This document shows positions 1-8,335 of a DNA stretch of 25,455 nt, in pieces. Location of the stretch: contig CALEPX010000083.1 of the NCBI GenBank assembly GCA_937911045.1, positions 1-25,455 on the forward strand, read 5' to 3'. Each line of letters starts with the position of its first letter. Within the stretch, counting starts at the first letter, position 1. Source of the stretch: an uncultured Fretibacterium sp. (GTDB lineage Bacteria > Synergistota > Synergistia > Synergistales > Aminobacteriaceae). Position numbers and translations under genes: made by a program. The notes under the pieces were generated by a model. That model made no database searches. It had not been told where the DNA came from and saw only the letters and a list, made by a program, of their open reading frames with translations.

Positions 1-594
1 AAGCCAATAACCTTCAACGCTGATTGTCGTTCGTAAGCCGCGCCCGGCATAGCCCCAGACCATCGTCGGGTGTCTGTACGGAAGCAGAAGCCACGCTATG
101 CACATGAAAGACACTGACGAGAAGCCGACGTATGTAGCGATCATCATTTCGTCGCCCTTGACGCGATTTAATAATTTTCCATAAAGCCAACCTAACACAG
201 CCGCAACAGGAATTGCAATTATTATTGCCGAAGCAAAACCTACGGGTTCGCGGTATGTTGTCAGAAATTCTTGAGTCAGCCAAGAAATTTTATATTGCGT
301 CCCAAGCTCGGCGAGTTTCGCTAAAATTTCTGTGTTAAGTTCGATTGAGAGCGTCGCGCCAAGAAGCCCCGCGATTATTCCAAGCGGCAAACCGAAATTT
401 AATCCGCAGCCAGCTTGAACCATAGGGATCATGGCGAGCACCATAACGCCGTTCATTCCGAAGCGGACTATAGTGTTATTGAACGACGTGAAAACATTGA
501 CACCGACAAACGGCGCAGTTATGAACAATGCCAGCAGGAACAAAGCGATTATTATTCGCGGCCAGCCGGCGTTTTTAATAAATTTTTTTATCAT
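1..594 (-). CDS. ABC transporter permease, BPD_transp_2 type (partial, cut by left edge)
   Basis: The first 198 residues of an integral membrane permease are visible; the rest lies beyond the left edge. It opens with a short basic stretch (MIKKFIKNAGWPR) and a hydrophobic helix at about residues 14-31. A Gly-rich segment follows (GCGLNFGLPLGIIAGLLGA), typical of permeases of the ribose/nucleoside (RbsC/NupPQ) type. Two more hydrophobic stretches lie near residues 124-140 and 155-170. The ATG at 592-594 overlaps the TGA of the upstream ATPase gene in an ATGA junction, so translation is probably coupled. With the ATPase and the binding protein upstream it would form an inner-membrane importer. 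A second permease gene is expected just outside the window. The substrate is unknown. Fold family is inferred from pattern and context. Confidence 0.8.
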   Translation of the reverse strand, partial: MIKKFIKNAGWPRIIIALFLLALFITAPFVGVNVFTSFNNTIVRFGMNGVMVLAMIPMVQAGCGLNFGLPLGIIAGLLGATLSIELNTEILAKLAELGTQYKISWLTQEFLTTYREPVGFASAIIIAIPVAAVLGWLYGKLLNRVKGDEMMIATYVGFSSVSFMCIAWLLLPYRHPTMVWGYAGRGLRTTISVEGYWL

Positions 595-2288
595 GCGATT
601 TTTTCACCGTCCTGTTCCGCGTTTTCATATTCATTTTCGTTTGTTGCGCGTGAATGAGCGTTCAGCATTAACATTCCGAAATCTTCAGCCGGACTCGAAG
701 CAGGCAATACGCCCGCGATTTTTCCTTCGCCGACTATAGCGACTCTGTTACAGACGCTCCGCAATTCTTCAAGTTCCGAACTCGTGATTATAATCGTAGT
801 TCCGTGTTCGCGGTTGTATTCTTTCAGAGTGTTGAGTACGATAGTTTTCGCACCGATGTCGATGCCGCGTGTTGGTTCGCACACAAGCAAAATCTCCGGT
901 CTCAGAGCAAACGCTTTTGCAAGACACAATTTCTGCTGATTGCCTCCGGATAATTCGCCGGCTTTCTGACCGGTGCCAGTGCATTTAATGTCGAGAGCCT
1001 CGATGAATTTGCGGGTTTCTTTGCGCATTGCCAACTCGTTCCTGATCTGGAAAATTCCCGGGATACCCAACAAGAATCGCCCCTGAACCTGCATAGCCGT
1101 AAATGTCACGTTCCAGAATAAAGCTTCGTCGAGCAATAATCCGACACTGCGACGGTCTTCAGATACGAATGCCATTTTGCGATTTAACGCAGATCTTGGA
1201 CGATTGAGTTTTAGTTTTTTGCCGAACAGTCTAACGTTGCCGCCAGCAGGATACAAGCCCATGATGCCGTTTGGGATTCCGAGTTTTCCGTGACCAGCAA
1301 GTCCGCCAATTCCGAAGATTTCGCCCTTACGAATATCCAGTGATACGTCACGCACAGTTTCGCCGGGCATGTCTACCCACAAATGTTCGATTCGTAATGC
1401 AAGTTTGATTTTCTTGGGTTTGCCTTGTTGCTGCGAGTTTGATTCCGGATTTGTGCTGTCGGTCGATTTTTCCAGTGAGATTCTCGGACGATCAATTCCG
1501 CGCCCAACCATTAATGACGCAATTTCCCGAGTAGAAATATCCGGAGACGGAACATCTGTTATTAATTTCCCGTCACGCAGAATTATGATTCGTTCGCAAA
1601 GGTCTTTGATCTCGTGTAATCTGTGCGAGATAAACACGATTGCGATGCCTTTACGCGCAAGTTTCTTCAGGGCTGAGAGCAAAATTTCGGCTTCGTATTC
1701 CGTCAAAACTGCTGTAGGTTCATCAAGAAATAATAATCTGGTATTTTTTCGGTCGATTTCACGTGCTATCTCGATGAATTGTTTATAGCCAACGGGCATT
1801 TCGCTGACGGTCATATCCGGATTGATGCTGACACCGAGTGTGTTAATTGCCCGGATTGCGCGCTGATTCATTGCGTCACGATTCAGTGTCGAAACTCTCG
1901 GACTGAATACGTAACTCAAAAGCGACCCGTTCAGAACTTCGCGATTGAGCAAAATATTCTCAGTTGCAGTGAAGCCCGGAATTAACGAAAACTCCTGATG
2001 AACCATGCCGATACCTGCTGCGAGAGCCTGATTCGGTGTTGTGAAATTCGCGACTTTGCCATCGATATAAATATCGCCCTCGTAACCGCCTGTGCTGCTG
2101 ATAACCGGCATTCCGAATAATATATTCAGCAGCGTAGATTTTCCCGCGCCATTTTCGCCGACTAATCCTACGATTTCACCCGGCATCAACGAGAACGATA
2201 TATCCGATAGAACTCTGTTCCCGTAATATTCTTTGCCGACGTGATCAAGTCTCAGTAACGGCGTTGTATTAGTGTTAATATCCGACAA
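591..2288 (-). CDS. RbsA/MglA-type double ABC ATPase
   Basis: A 565-residue protein with two fused nucleotide-binding domains, the arrangement of sugar and nucleoside importers. Domain 1 has a full Walker A (GENGAGKS, residues 44-51), a degenerate signature (MPVGYKQ) and an intact Walker B (LLFLDEPT) and H-loop (ISHRL). Domain 2 has a degenerate Walker A (GLAGHGKLG, no S/T after the Lys), a canonical signature (LSGGNQQK), a Walker B ending CEPTRG and no H-loop His (ITSSEL). Only one composite ATP site should therefore be catalytic, as is usual in this family. The start is TTG at 2286-2288 with a good ribosome site (GAGGTG, 2297-2302) eight bases upstream; the nearby ATG at 2306-2308 is out of frame. 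It follows the binding-protein gene and overlaps the permease gene by four bases. Confidence 0.92.
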   Translation of the reverse strand: MSDINTNTTPLLRLDHVGKEYYGNRVLSDISFSLMPGEIVGLVGENGAGKSTLLNILFGMPVISSTGGYEGDIYIDGKVANFTTPNQALAAGIGMVHQEFSLIPGFTATENILLNREVLNGSLLSYVFSPRVSTLNRDAMNQRAIRAINTLGVSINPDMTVSEMPVGYKQFIEIAREIDRKNTRLLFLDEPTAVLTEYEAEILLSALKKLARKGIAIVFISHRLHEIKDLCERIIILRDGKLITDVPSPDISTREIASLMVGRGIDRPRISLEKSTDSTNPESNSQQQGKPKKIKLALRIEHLWVDMPGETVRDVSLDIRKGEIFGIGGLAGHGKLGIPNGIMGLYPAGGNVRLFGKKLKLNRPRSALNRKMAFVSEDRRSVGLLLDEALFWNVTFTAMQVQGRFLLGIPGIFQIRNELAMRKETRKFIEALDIKCTGTGQKAGELSGGNQQKLCLAKAFALRPEILLVCEPTRGIDIGAKTIVLNTLKEYNREHGTTIIITSSELEELRSVCNRVAIVGEGKIAGVLPASSPAEDFGMLMLNAHSRATNENEYENAEQDGEKIA

Positions 2289-2330
2289 GAATTTTTCACC
2301 TCTGTCATAAATTCATAATGTCACATAAGT

Positions 2331-2363
2331 ATGAAAAAGGGGAATGTTCAGCGCAATCCCCTC
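2331..2363 (-). terminator. Weak intrinsic terminator/attenuator between binding protein and ATPase genes
   Basis: On the minus strand AGGGGA-T-TG pairs with CA-T-TCCCCT (arms at 2338-2346 and 2354-2362, one T-T mismatch), with a loop of about seven bases and then a run of five T. It lies downstream of the DUF3798 gene and upstream of the ATPase. Such hairpins commonly let a binding protein be made in excess over its ATPase and permease. The stem is short, so partial read-through is expected. Confidence 0.55.
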
Positions 2364-2401
2364 AAGATTTTTCCTGTAAATACTAATCCATGCTCCGGAA
2401 A

Positions 2402-3622
2402 TTATTTCGAAGTCATCGTAATATGGAAATATTTCTCAGGAATCTCAATGTCAGCAAGTCCGAGATAATCTCCGCCCAAAACATACGTGTCCTGACGAAG
2501 CAAGACAAATTTCGAGTTCTTCACACCGGTAACAGCGTCCGTGAAATAAGCTCCGCCCCAATGCGCGCCCGGGCAGAATGTGTCGTAAGCATCAAGCATA
2601 TCTCTCAGAGCCTGAGCCGAGCCGAGTTTGCCTTTCGCAGTGCCTTCGACATAACGCTTGCCGTATTCAGCGAGTGCAGCAGTCGTCGTGTAGCCCCACG
2701 AATACGCCCAAGTTCCCATGCGTCCTTTTCCGCCAGCAGCAACAACAGCGTCCTCAACTTTCTTGAGAATTGCAGCCCAATCGCCCTGTTCTTTCGAAAG
2801 ATCGATTCCCAAAGCTCCGGGATAGCCCATCAATGGTGACGGTAAATCTGCCTCGACAAAATATCCGCCCAAAGCTGCGATCTGTCTCAATAACGGCTCA
2901 GTGTGTCCATCGTTTGTGCAGAAAAACGCTGCGTCCTTGCCGTATTTCTCGATCCATGCCGGCATATTTTCGAGGATATACTGCTGAGCACCAGCCATTC
3001 CGACATCGCTCGTTGGATCCGGTGCAGTCTCAAACACGAAATTGATTCCCAGATCGTTGCAGGCTTCTTCCATGATAATTCTGCGAAGTCCCAAAGTCTC
3101 GTAGCTCATGTGTCTCGGGAACGAAATGTGTACGAAAGTTTTCGCGCCCATTTTCTTAGCACCGAGAGGGATAGTGTAACCGCGTCCGATGTGATCCGTG
3201 TGGGTCGAAATGTCAGCAGCTTCGGAAATTACGCCGGGATCTTCGTGAGGTTCGCCAGCAAGTAACAGAATGTCCGATCTTTTCTCGCGAACGCGTCTGA
3301 AAGCTTCAGCAGTTCCGGGGACAGCCTGATTGACAACGATAACTTTCATTAACGGGTCGTCAGCAAGTCCGACAATTTGACTGATCGTAGTTTCCTGTTC
3401 GGAGGGGAAGTTGTCGGGATACGTGATGTGAGTAATCATACCGCCGTTGGCAGCGTCACCGTACATCTTAATCATCAACTCTGCACCGCGCAAATCGTCC
3501 TCTGATTGAGAGACCGTACCAGTTACGACACCGATATGAAACGGCGCATTCTCAGCAGCAAACGCACAGCTAGCAAAAATCATGCTAACCAACATTGTGA
3601 ACAAAACAAATCTTGACTTCAA
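2402..3622 (-). CDS. DUF3798-like periplasmic binding protein of an ABC importer
   Basis: A 406-residue exported protein. The N-terminus has a basic start, a hydrophobic core and a likely signal peptidase I site after AFA (residues 20-22). A cysteine at residue 19 (FASC) weakly resembles a lipobox, so a lipoprotein cannot be excluded. The mature part begins with a periplasmic-binding-protein-like strand (FHIGVVTGTVSQSEDD) and continues with segments such as VIVVNQAVPGTAEAFRRV and FCTNDGHTEPLL. I recognise it as DUF3798-like from memory of that family, which occurs in Synergistota and other anaerobes; the ligand is unknown. The start is TTG at 3620-3622, seven bases after a strong GGAGG. It is the first gene of the ABC operon and has its own promoter. 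It replaces the BMP-type lipoprotein usually found beside this kind of ATPase. Confidence 0.75.
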   Translation of the reverse strand: MKSRFVLFTMLVSMIFASCAFAAENAPFHIGVVTGTVSQSEDDLRGAELMIKMYGDAANGGMITHITYPDNFPSEQETTISQIVGLADDPLMKVIVVNQAVPGTAEAFRRVREKRSDILLLAGEPHEDPGVISEAADISTHTDHIGRGYTIPLGAKKMGAKTFVHISFPRHMSYETLGLRRIIMEEACNDLGINFVFETAPDPTSDVGMAGAQQYILENMPAWIEKYGKDAAFFCTNDGHTEPLLRQIAALGGYFVEADLPSPLMGYPGALGIDLSKEQGDWAAILKKVEDAVVAAGGKGRMGTWAYSWGYTTTAALAEYGKRYVEGTAKGKLGSAQALRDMLDAYDTFCPGAHWGGAYFTDAVTGVKNSKFVLLRQDTYVLGGDYLGLADIEIPEKYFHITMTSK

Positions 3623-3659
3623 AATAATTCCTCCCTTTGAAAATCATAAAGCTGCATTC

Positions 3660-3690
3660 ATTATAGCAGACAATCATTCGGATTTTGCAA
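3660..3690 (-). promoter_or_regulatory. Promoter of the DUF3798 ABC operon (extended -10)
   Basis: On the minus strand TGCTATAAT gives a perfect -10 hexamer (3660-3665) with the extended -10 TG. A TTGCAA at 3685-3690 could serve as -35, with a long 19-base spacer. The extended -10 may compensate. Predicted transcription would begin near 3652, about 30 bases before the TTG start. Confidence 0.65.
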
Positions 3691-3711
3691 ATTTTCGAGA
3701 TAGGGTACAAT
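3685..3711 (+). promoter_or_regulatory. Possible promoter of the subtilase operon
   Basis: TACAAT at 3706-3711 lies 15 bases after TTGCAA (3685-3690). The spacer is short and the -35 poor, so this is tentative. TTGCAA is its own reverse complement and is also the candidate -35 of the opposite promoter, so the two transcription units may compete for RNA polymerase or share a regulator. Confidence 0.4.
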
Positions 3712-3764
3712 ATTAAAATATCGCAATCGAAATTTATGTTTAACACGAAGGGATTTTTCATAAA

Positions 3765-5510
3765 ATGGGAATGAGAACGAGAATGAGAACGAGAATTTCA
3801 AGAGTATTGGCAGTGGCGTTGTTAATTTTCGCAGCGTGTGTCAGTGCGTTTGCTGAGGATTACGTCGAAGGTGAAGCAATCGTCGTGTTAAAAGCTCCGG
3901 AAGATTCGCAGGTCAAAGCGTCAAATCTCGGCGAATTACGAACGGCTGTTGATTCGAAAGTTCGGGCTATGGGCGCGTCAGTTCAGAAAATTTACGCGAC
4001 TTTATCCGAACTTGACAACTCGATTTTTGCGCACGTGAAATCCGAGACGAAAACTACTCAGGAATTGATTCAGGAATTTGAGAAGCGCGACGATGTTTTA
4101 GCAGTCTCACCGAACGGAATCAAACACGTTTTGCGAACTGAAGCCAATGACGCGAGTTTCGATCAGTTATGGGGACTTGAGAAAATCAACGCTCCGGCAG
4201 TATGGGACGAGACAACTGGCAGCGAAAATGTCTACGTTGCAGTGATTGATTCAGGCTTCGATCGGCACACGGATTTAATGGCGAATATTGCGACTGAATA
4301 CGCGAAAAGTTTTGTCACCGATGGCGATTGGGATTATGATCCTGTAGGACACGGCATACATGTTGCTGGAACAATCGGCGCAGTTGGCAATAACGGGATC
4401 GGTGTTGTTGGCGTGAACTGGAAGATCAAAATCATTCCGCTCAGAATTGGAAAAGATGACGGAAACCTTCCTGATTCTGCAATCAACTCAGCCATAGATT
4501 ATATAGCACAGCTCGTTCAACAGGGCGTGAAAATTTACGCTGTGAACATGTCATACGGTGGCGATGAAAATCGGAGTCCGTCAGAAATTCAGAGTCTCGG
4601 TGACAGAAACGTGAATTATCGTGCGTACAGAACTCTCGACAAGCTTAATTCTACGTTAATGATCATGGCTGCTGGCAATGAGGGTTTTGAAGTCGGAAAA
4701 GCTGTTCCGTTCGATGCCGACGACTTTAACCTCAAAGCTGGTCAGTATACCTATCCTGCTTCGTACACAGGTCTGAATAACATGATCGTTGTGGGAGCTA
4801 CGGATTCAGATGATAAAGCTGGAAATTTCACAAATTGGGGCGAGGCTGTACACGTTGCTGCACCTGGAGTTGCGATTCTGAGTACGTACGTGCCGTATCA
4901 GGAAGATGAAGATGGCGAACCCGGGAAATATTATTGCGAGCTCAACGGGACATCAATGGCTGTACCACACGTAACGGGAATGGTTGGACTGTTGGCTTCA
5001 AAATATCCCGACGCTACACCTTCACAAATTAAAGCTGCGATTCTCGAAGGTGCAAATTCCGCGATCAATCCTGTAGTTCGTCCGTTCGAGAATAAGTTGA
5101 TCTTATTCACGTCAACCTTGTCAGAACTTGACGCTATCAGTAACGATCAGACAGCTATATCAGAATGGGAAGAAGAAACTTCAGCTGATTTTTGGGGATC
5201 TTATGCAAAAGCCGAACAACTCTTGAAAAATTATTTGCAATATTCGTCAATGGAAGGCTACGGAACTGCGAAAGTCTCGAAATACGGTCTTGTGGACGTT
5301 GCGAAATCAATGGAAATTCTCGGTGAAAAAATTGCGGACGATGAAAATGCGAATTTACCCGAAACACCCAAAACACCTGAGACACCTGAAACACCCGGGA
5401 CAACATACACACGTTCGAGCAGCAGTGGCGGCGGCGGTTGTGAAATTGGGTTCGGAATTTTTAACGTGTTATTATGCGTAATATTTATTCGAAAGGGGAA
5501 AGATGATTAA
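3765..5510 (+). CDS. Secreted S8 subtilisin-like protease with Synergist-CTERM sorting tail
   Basis: A 581-residue serine protease. A basic N-terminus and hydrophobic core end at AFA (residues 28-30), a likely signal peptide. Residues 31 to about 125 look like an I9-type propeptide. The catalytic domain (about 135-445) has Asp162 (AVIDSGF), His196 (GHGIHVAG), oxyanion Asn305 (AAGNEG) and Ser397 (NGTSMAVPH), so it should be active. After a spacer there is a Pro/Thr/Glu linker (about 531-545), then TRSSSSGGGGCEIGFG, a hydrophobic helix and a basic end (RKGKDD). This matches the Synergist-CTERM surface-sorting tail. Start ATG is chosen by the AAGGGA site 11 bases upstream; in-frame ATGs at 3771 and 3783 are alternatives. 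The stop TAA overlaps the next ATG by one base, so it is probably co-expressed with pepF. Confidence 0.93.
   Translation: MGMRTRMRTRISRVLAVALLIFAACVSAFAEDYVEGEAIVVLKAPEDSQVKASNLGELRTAVDSKVRAMGASVQKIYATLSELDNSIFAHVKSETKTTQELIQEFEKRDDVLAVSPNGIKHVLRTEANDASFDQLWGLEKINAPAVWDETTGSENVYVAVIDSGFDRHTDLMANIATEYAKSFVTDGDWDYDPVGHGIHVAGTIGAVGNNGIGVVGVNWKIKIIPLRIGKDDGNLPDSAINSAIDYIAQLVQQGVKIYAVNMSYGGDENRSPSEIQSLGDRNVNYRAYRTLDKLNSTLMIMAAGNEGFEVGKAVPFDADDFNLKAGQYTYPASYTGLNNMIVVGATDSDDKAGNFTNWGEAVHVAAPGVAILSTYVPYQEDEDGEPGKYYCELNGTSMAVPHVTGMVGLLASKYPDATPSQIKAAILEGANSAINPVVRPFENKLILFTSTLSELDAISNDQTAISEWEEETSADFWGSYAKAEQLLKNYLQYSSMEGYGTAKVSKYGLVDVAKSMEILGEKIADDENANLPETPKTPETPETPGTTYTRSSSSGGGGCEIGFGIFNVLLCVIFIRKGKDD
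3771..3794 (+). repeat. Two perfect 12-base tandem repeats at the start of the subtilase gene
   Basis: ATGAGAACGAGA occurs twice in a row, encoding MRTR-MRTR in the n-region of the signal peptide. Each copy carries an in-frame ATG, so copy-number change would alter the positive charge and the number of start codons without shifting the frame. Confidence 0.9.
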
Positions 5511-7324
5511 TGAGTGAAGTAGTCGAAGTTCCAGAGAGAAATTCGATACCGGATAAGTACAAATGGAATCTCGATGCAATTTACGAATCGTTCGAAGCTT
5601 GGCAGAAATCTTTTGACGAGGTTAGCAAACGTATCGACGATTTAGCGAATTATTACGGGAAATTGGGCGAAAGTTCCGAGATTTTGCTGCGATTTATCAA
5701 GGACAATGAAGCAGTCTCGCTCGAACTTGGCAAGTTGTACTCGTACGCGAACATGAAAAGTCACGAGGATTTGCGCGAAACGAAGCCGATGGAATTAGCC
5801 GGATTATCCGAAAATTTGATGGTGAAATATTCGTCAGCCGTAGCGTTTTTCGAACCGGAATTTCTGGCGTTACCCGAGGAATATATAAACGAGTGTTTGA
5901 AAACTCAGCCGGATTTGAGCTTGTACAAGTTCTTTTTCAAAAAGCTGCTGCGTGCGCGTGAACATGTCTTGTCAAAAGAGCAGGAAGTTTTGTTGGCTCA
6001 GGTTGGCGAATTGACGGCGGTTCCGGAAAATGCTTTCACGTTATTAACGGACGCGGATTTCAAATTTCCAGTGATTGATGACGGCGCGGGCAAGAAAGTC
6101 GAGTTATCCGAAGAACGCTGGTACAGACTAAGCAGGAATGCGAATCGTGACGTTCGAAAAAACGCATTCACCGGAATTTACGGAACATATGACAAATTCA
6201 AGAACTCGATCGCAGCGTTGTATTCCGGTTCGGTCAAGAGCGATATTTTCTACGCACGAACTCGCAAATACGAAAATTCTCTGGACATGGCGTTATTCGA
6301 GGAGAATGTTCCGGCTTCAGTTTATGATAACGTCGTTGAGACCGGGAAAAATTTCTCGCCCAAACTCATGCACAGATTAATTTCGCTCAGGAAAAAAGTT
6401 CTGGGACTGGACGAGTTTCACTTTTATGACTTGAACGCGCCTATTTCGAGTGAACCTGATGAAGAAATTGATTTCGAGACGGCGTGTGAGATTGCTGTGA
6501 AAGCACTCGCGCCATTGGGTGAAGATTACATTCGGGATTTCAAGCGCGGATTGTCTGAGCATTGGCTGGACGTTTACGAGAACAAAGGCAAACGTAAAGG
6601 TGCGTATTCGTGGGGATCGTACGGGACGCATCCGTATGTGTTGCTGAATTTCGACGGGACGCTTCACGATGTTTTCACGCTGGTGCATGAGATGGGACAC
6701 AGTTTGCACAGTTTTTACTCGCACTCGCATCAGCCACAAGTTTACGCTGAATACACGATTTTACTCGCAGAAGTTGCCTCGACTACGAACGAAGCTTTGT
6801 TACTCGAATATTTGCTGAACGAAGCCGGGGAAAATCTCGAACGCAAGAAATGGCTTCTGAATTATTATTACGACATGGTTCGTACGACGTTTTTCAGGCA
6901 GGCAATGTTCGCGGATTTTGAGAAGCAAACTCACGCACACGCGGAATCTGGCGGAATTTTGACACCGGATTATCTGTGCAAATTATGGGAGAATCTTAAC
7001 GCTCAATGTTACGGCTCAGACTTCAAGATCGATTCTGAATTGTGCGCGGAATGGGCAAGAATCCCGCATTTTTACACGGCGTTCTACGTTTACAAATACT
7101 CGACGGGCTTCACGGCGGCGAATGCGTTTGCGTCTGCGATTCTGAATCATGAAGCCGAAGCTGTCGGACATTACCTGAATTTTCTCAAGAGCGGCGGCAG
7201 TGATTACTCGCTGAATATTCTCAAGCGTGCGGGAGTTGATTTGACGAGTTCAGAACCGTTTGAGCGTACGATGGATCTTTTCGGGCGGCGTTTGGACGAG
7301 GGATTTAGAGTTTGGAATGTTTAG
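5510..7324 (+). CDS. pepF: M3-family oligoendopeptidase F (zinc peptidase)
   Basis: A 604-residue M3B metallopeptidase, close to the usual length of PepF. The zinc site is HEMGH at residues 393-397, with a third ligand probably Glu421 (LLAEVAST). Other family segments are YSWGSYGTHPYVLLNF just before the active site and HFYTAFYVYKYSTGFTAA near the C-terminus. No signal peptide is seen, so it should act in the cytoplasm, cutting short oligopeptides into smaller pieces. Its ATG shares one base with the TAA of the subtilase gene (TAATG). A purine-rich stretch (AAAGGGGAAAG) upstream can serve as ribosome site. An exported protease coupled to an intracellular oligopeptidase fits a peptide-fermenting lifestyle. 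Family assignment is strong; physiological substrates are inferred. Confidence 0.95.
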   Translation: MSEVVEVPERNSIPDKYKWNLDAIYESFEAWQKSFDEVSKRIDDLANYYGKLGESSEILLRFIKDNEAVSLELGKLYSYANMKSHEDLRETKPMELAGLSENLMVKYSSAVAFFEPEFLALPEEYINECLKTQPDLSLYKFFFKKLLRAREHVLSKEQEVLLAQVGELTAVPENAFTLLTDADFKFPVIDDGAGKKVELSEERWYRLSRNANRDVRKNAFTGIYGTYDKFKNSIAALYSGSVKSDIFYARTRKYENSLDMALFEENVPASVYDNVVETGKNFSPKLMHRLISLRKKVLGLDEFHFYDLNAPISSEPDEEIDFETACEIAVKALAPLGEDYIRDFKRGLSEHWLDVYENKGKRKGAYSWGSYGTHPYVLLNFDGTLHDVFTLVHEMGHSLHSFYSHSHQPQVYAEYTILLAEVASTTNEALLLEYLLNEAGENLERKKWLLNYYYDMVRTTFFRQAMFADFEKQTHAHAESGGILTPDYLCKLWENLNAQCYGSDFKIDSELCAEWARIPHFYTAFYVYKYSTGFTAANAFASAILNHEAEAVGHYLNFLKSGGSDYSLNILKRAGVDLTSSEPFERTMDLFGRRLDEGFRVWNV

Positions 7325-7351
7325 AAAATATTTTTCGGAGGTGTGTAAATT

Positions 7352-8262
7352 ATGGGTTTAGCAAAGAGAATTAAACGTGTTAAATACGGACTCGATACGC
7401 CAAGTGAGTTTGTTTTGGCTGCGATTGATAAGGCGTGTTTGTCAGTGTTTGGTAAATACAGAGGGTTGTCTGCACATGCAGCAGTATCCAGGCTGCGAAA
7501 AAAATACAGAACCAAAGATTGCTACCAGATTAAAGACGCGCGTTTGCCATTGCTCGAAGGTGAAGACGAAGTTGGATTTTTCGTAGGCGTATTCTCAGAT
7601 ACGTTTACATCGTACGTGTATTTTGATGACGTGTATACTGACGAGATGGTAGATTTGTACGATTCGCTCACACAAGAAGGTTGCTATGGTCTTGTAAATG
7701 ATAAAGTAAACGTTACTGTAGAACCCGGAGATGTCGTAATTGACGCAGGCAGTTGGCTCGGAGATTTTGCGGCGTATGCTTCTGCCAGATGTAAAAATCT
7801 GGGGGGGTACAGGCTGTCTACGCATTCGAACCGATGGAAAAAGCTTACAAACTCCTGCTCGAAACAGCAAAACTCAACGAGAATATCATACCTGTAAAAA
7901 AGGGGCTATCTGATATAAATACTGTCTCAAAATTCATGATCAGTGATACGGCTAGCAGCTTCATAACAAATACGGACGCTTCGAAGGAAATTACGACGGC
8001 AGAAACTGTTACGCTTGATTCGTTCGTTCGTGAAAATAATCTTGAGCGCGTGGATTTCATCAAGGCTGACATTGAGGGATTTGAACGGCACATGTTGCTG
8101 GGTGCTCAGGAAACGTTGCGGAAATTTGCCCCGAAACTCGCGTTGTGTACGTATCATTTGCCGGACGATCCGCAAGTTCTGGAGAATTTGATCAAGCAGG
8201 CTAACCCGAATTACAACGTCGTTCAGAAACGCAAGAAATTATACGCATCAGTTCCGAAATAA
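7352..8262 (+). pseudogene. FkbM-family SAM-dependent methyltransferase, frame broken in a G7 tract
   Basis: Two adjacent reading frames make one methyltransferase. The first (from 7352) carries GDVVIDAGSWLGDF, the SAM-binding loop of FkbM/Methyltransf_21 proteins. It then goes out of frame at the G run 7801-7807 and ends at 7897 with non-homologous residues. The second frame, read from the G run, continues the family pattern as VQAVYAFEPMEKAYKL, then VDFIKADIEGFERHMLLGA and PKLALCTYH. One added G (or two removed) restores a protein of about 303 residues. Start ATG follows GGAGGTG by eight bases. It sits 27 bases after pepF and may be co-transcribed. FkbM enzymes often methylate sugars or glycolipids, but the substrate here is unknown. 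It may be a phase-variable gene, a decaying gene or an assembly error; the sequence alone cannot tell. Confidence 0.85.
7801..7807 (+). repeat. Homopolymer G7 at the frameshift point
   Basis: Seven consecutive G directly follow CT within the SAM-binding domain of the methyltransferase gene. The upstream frame reads CTG GGG GGG TAC, while homology downstream requires GTA CAG GCT. Eight or five G would make one continuous frame. Confidence 0.95.
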
Positions 8263-8269
8263 TATCGCG

Positions 8270-8311
8270 AAAAAATCCCCTATCTGAGAGAAATTTCCCA
8301 GACGGGGGATT
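8270..8311 (-). terminator. Intrinsic terminator of cysS (convergent gap)
   Basis: AATCCCC (8274-8280) pairs with GGGGATT (8305-8311), and TCTG/CAGA extends the stem after a wobble pair and one mismatch. On the minus strand the hairpin is followed by six T (8275-8270), a good terminator for cysS. On the plus strand only a broken T-rich stretch follows, so it would stop the methyltransferase transcript less well. Confidence 0.8.
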
Positions 8312-8335
8312 CTGATTCTGATTCTTGTTCGATTC

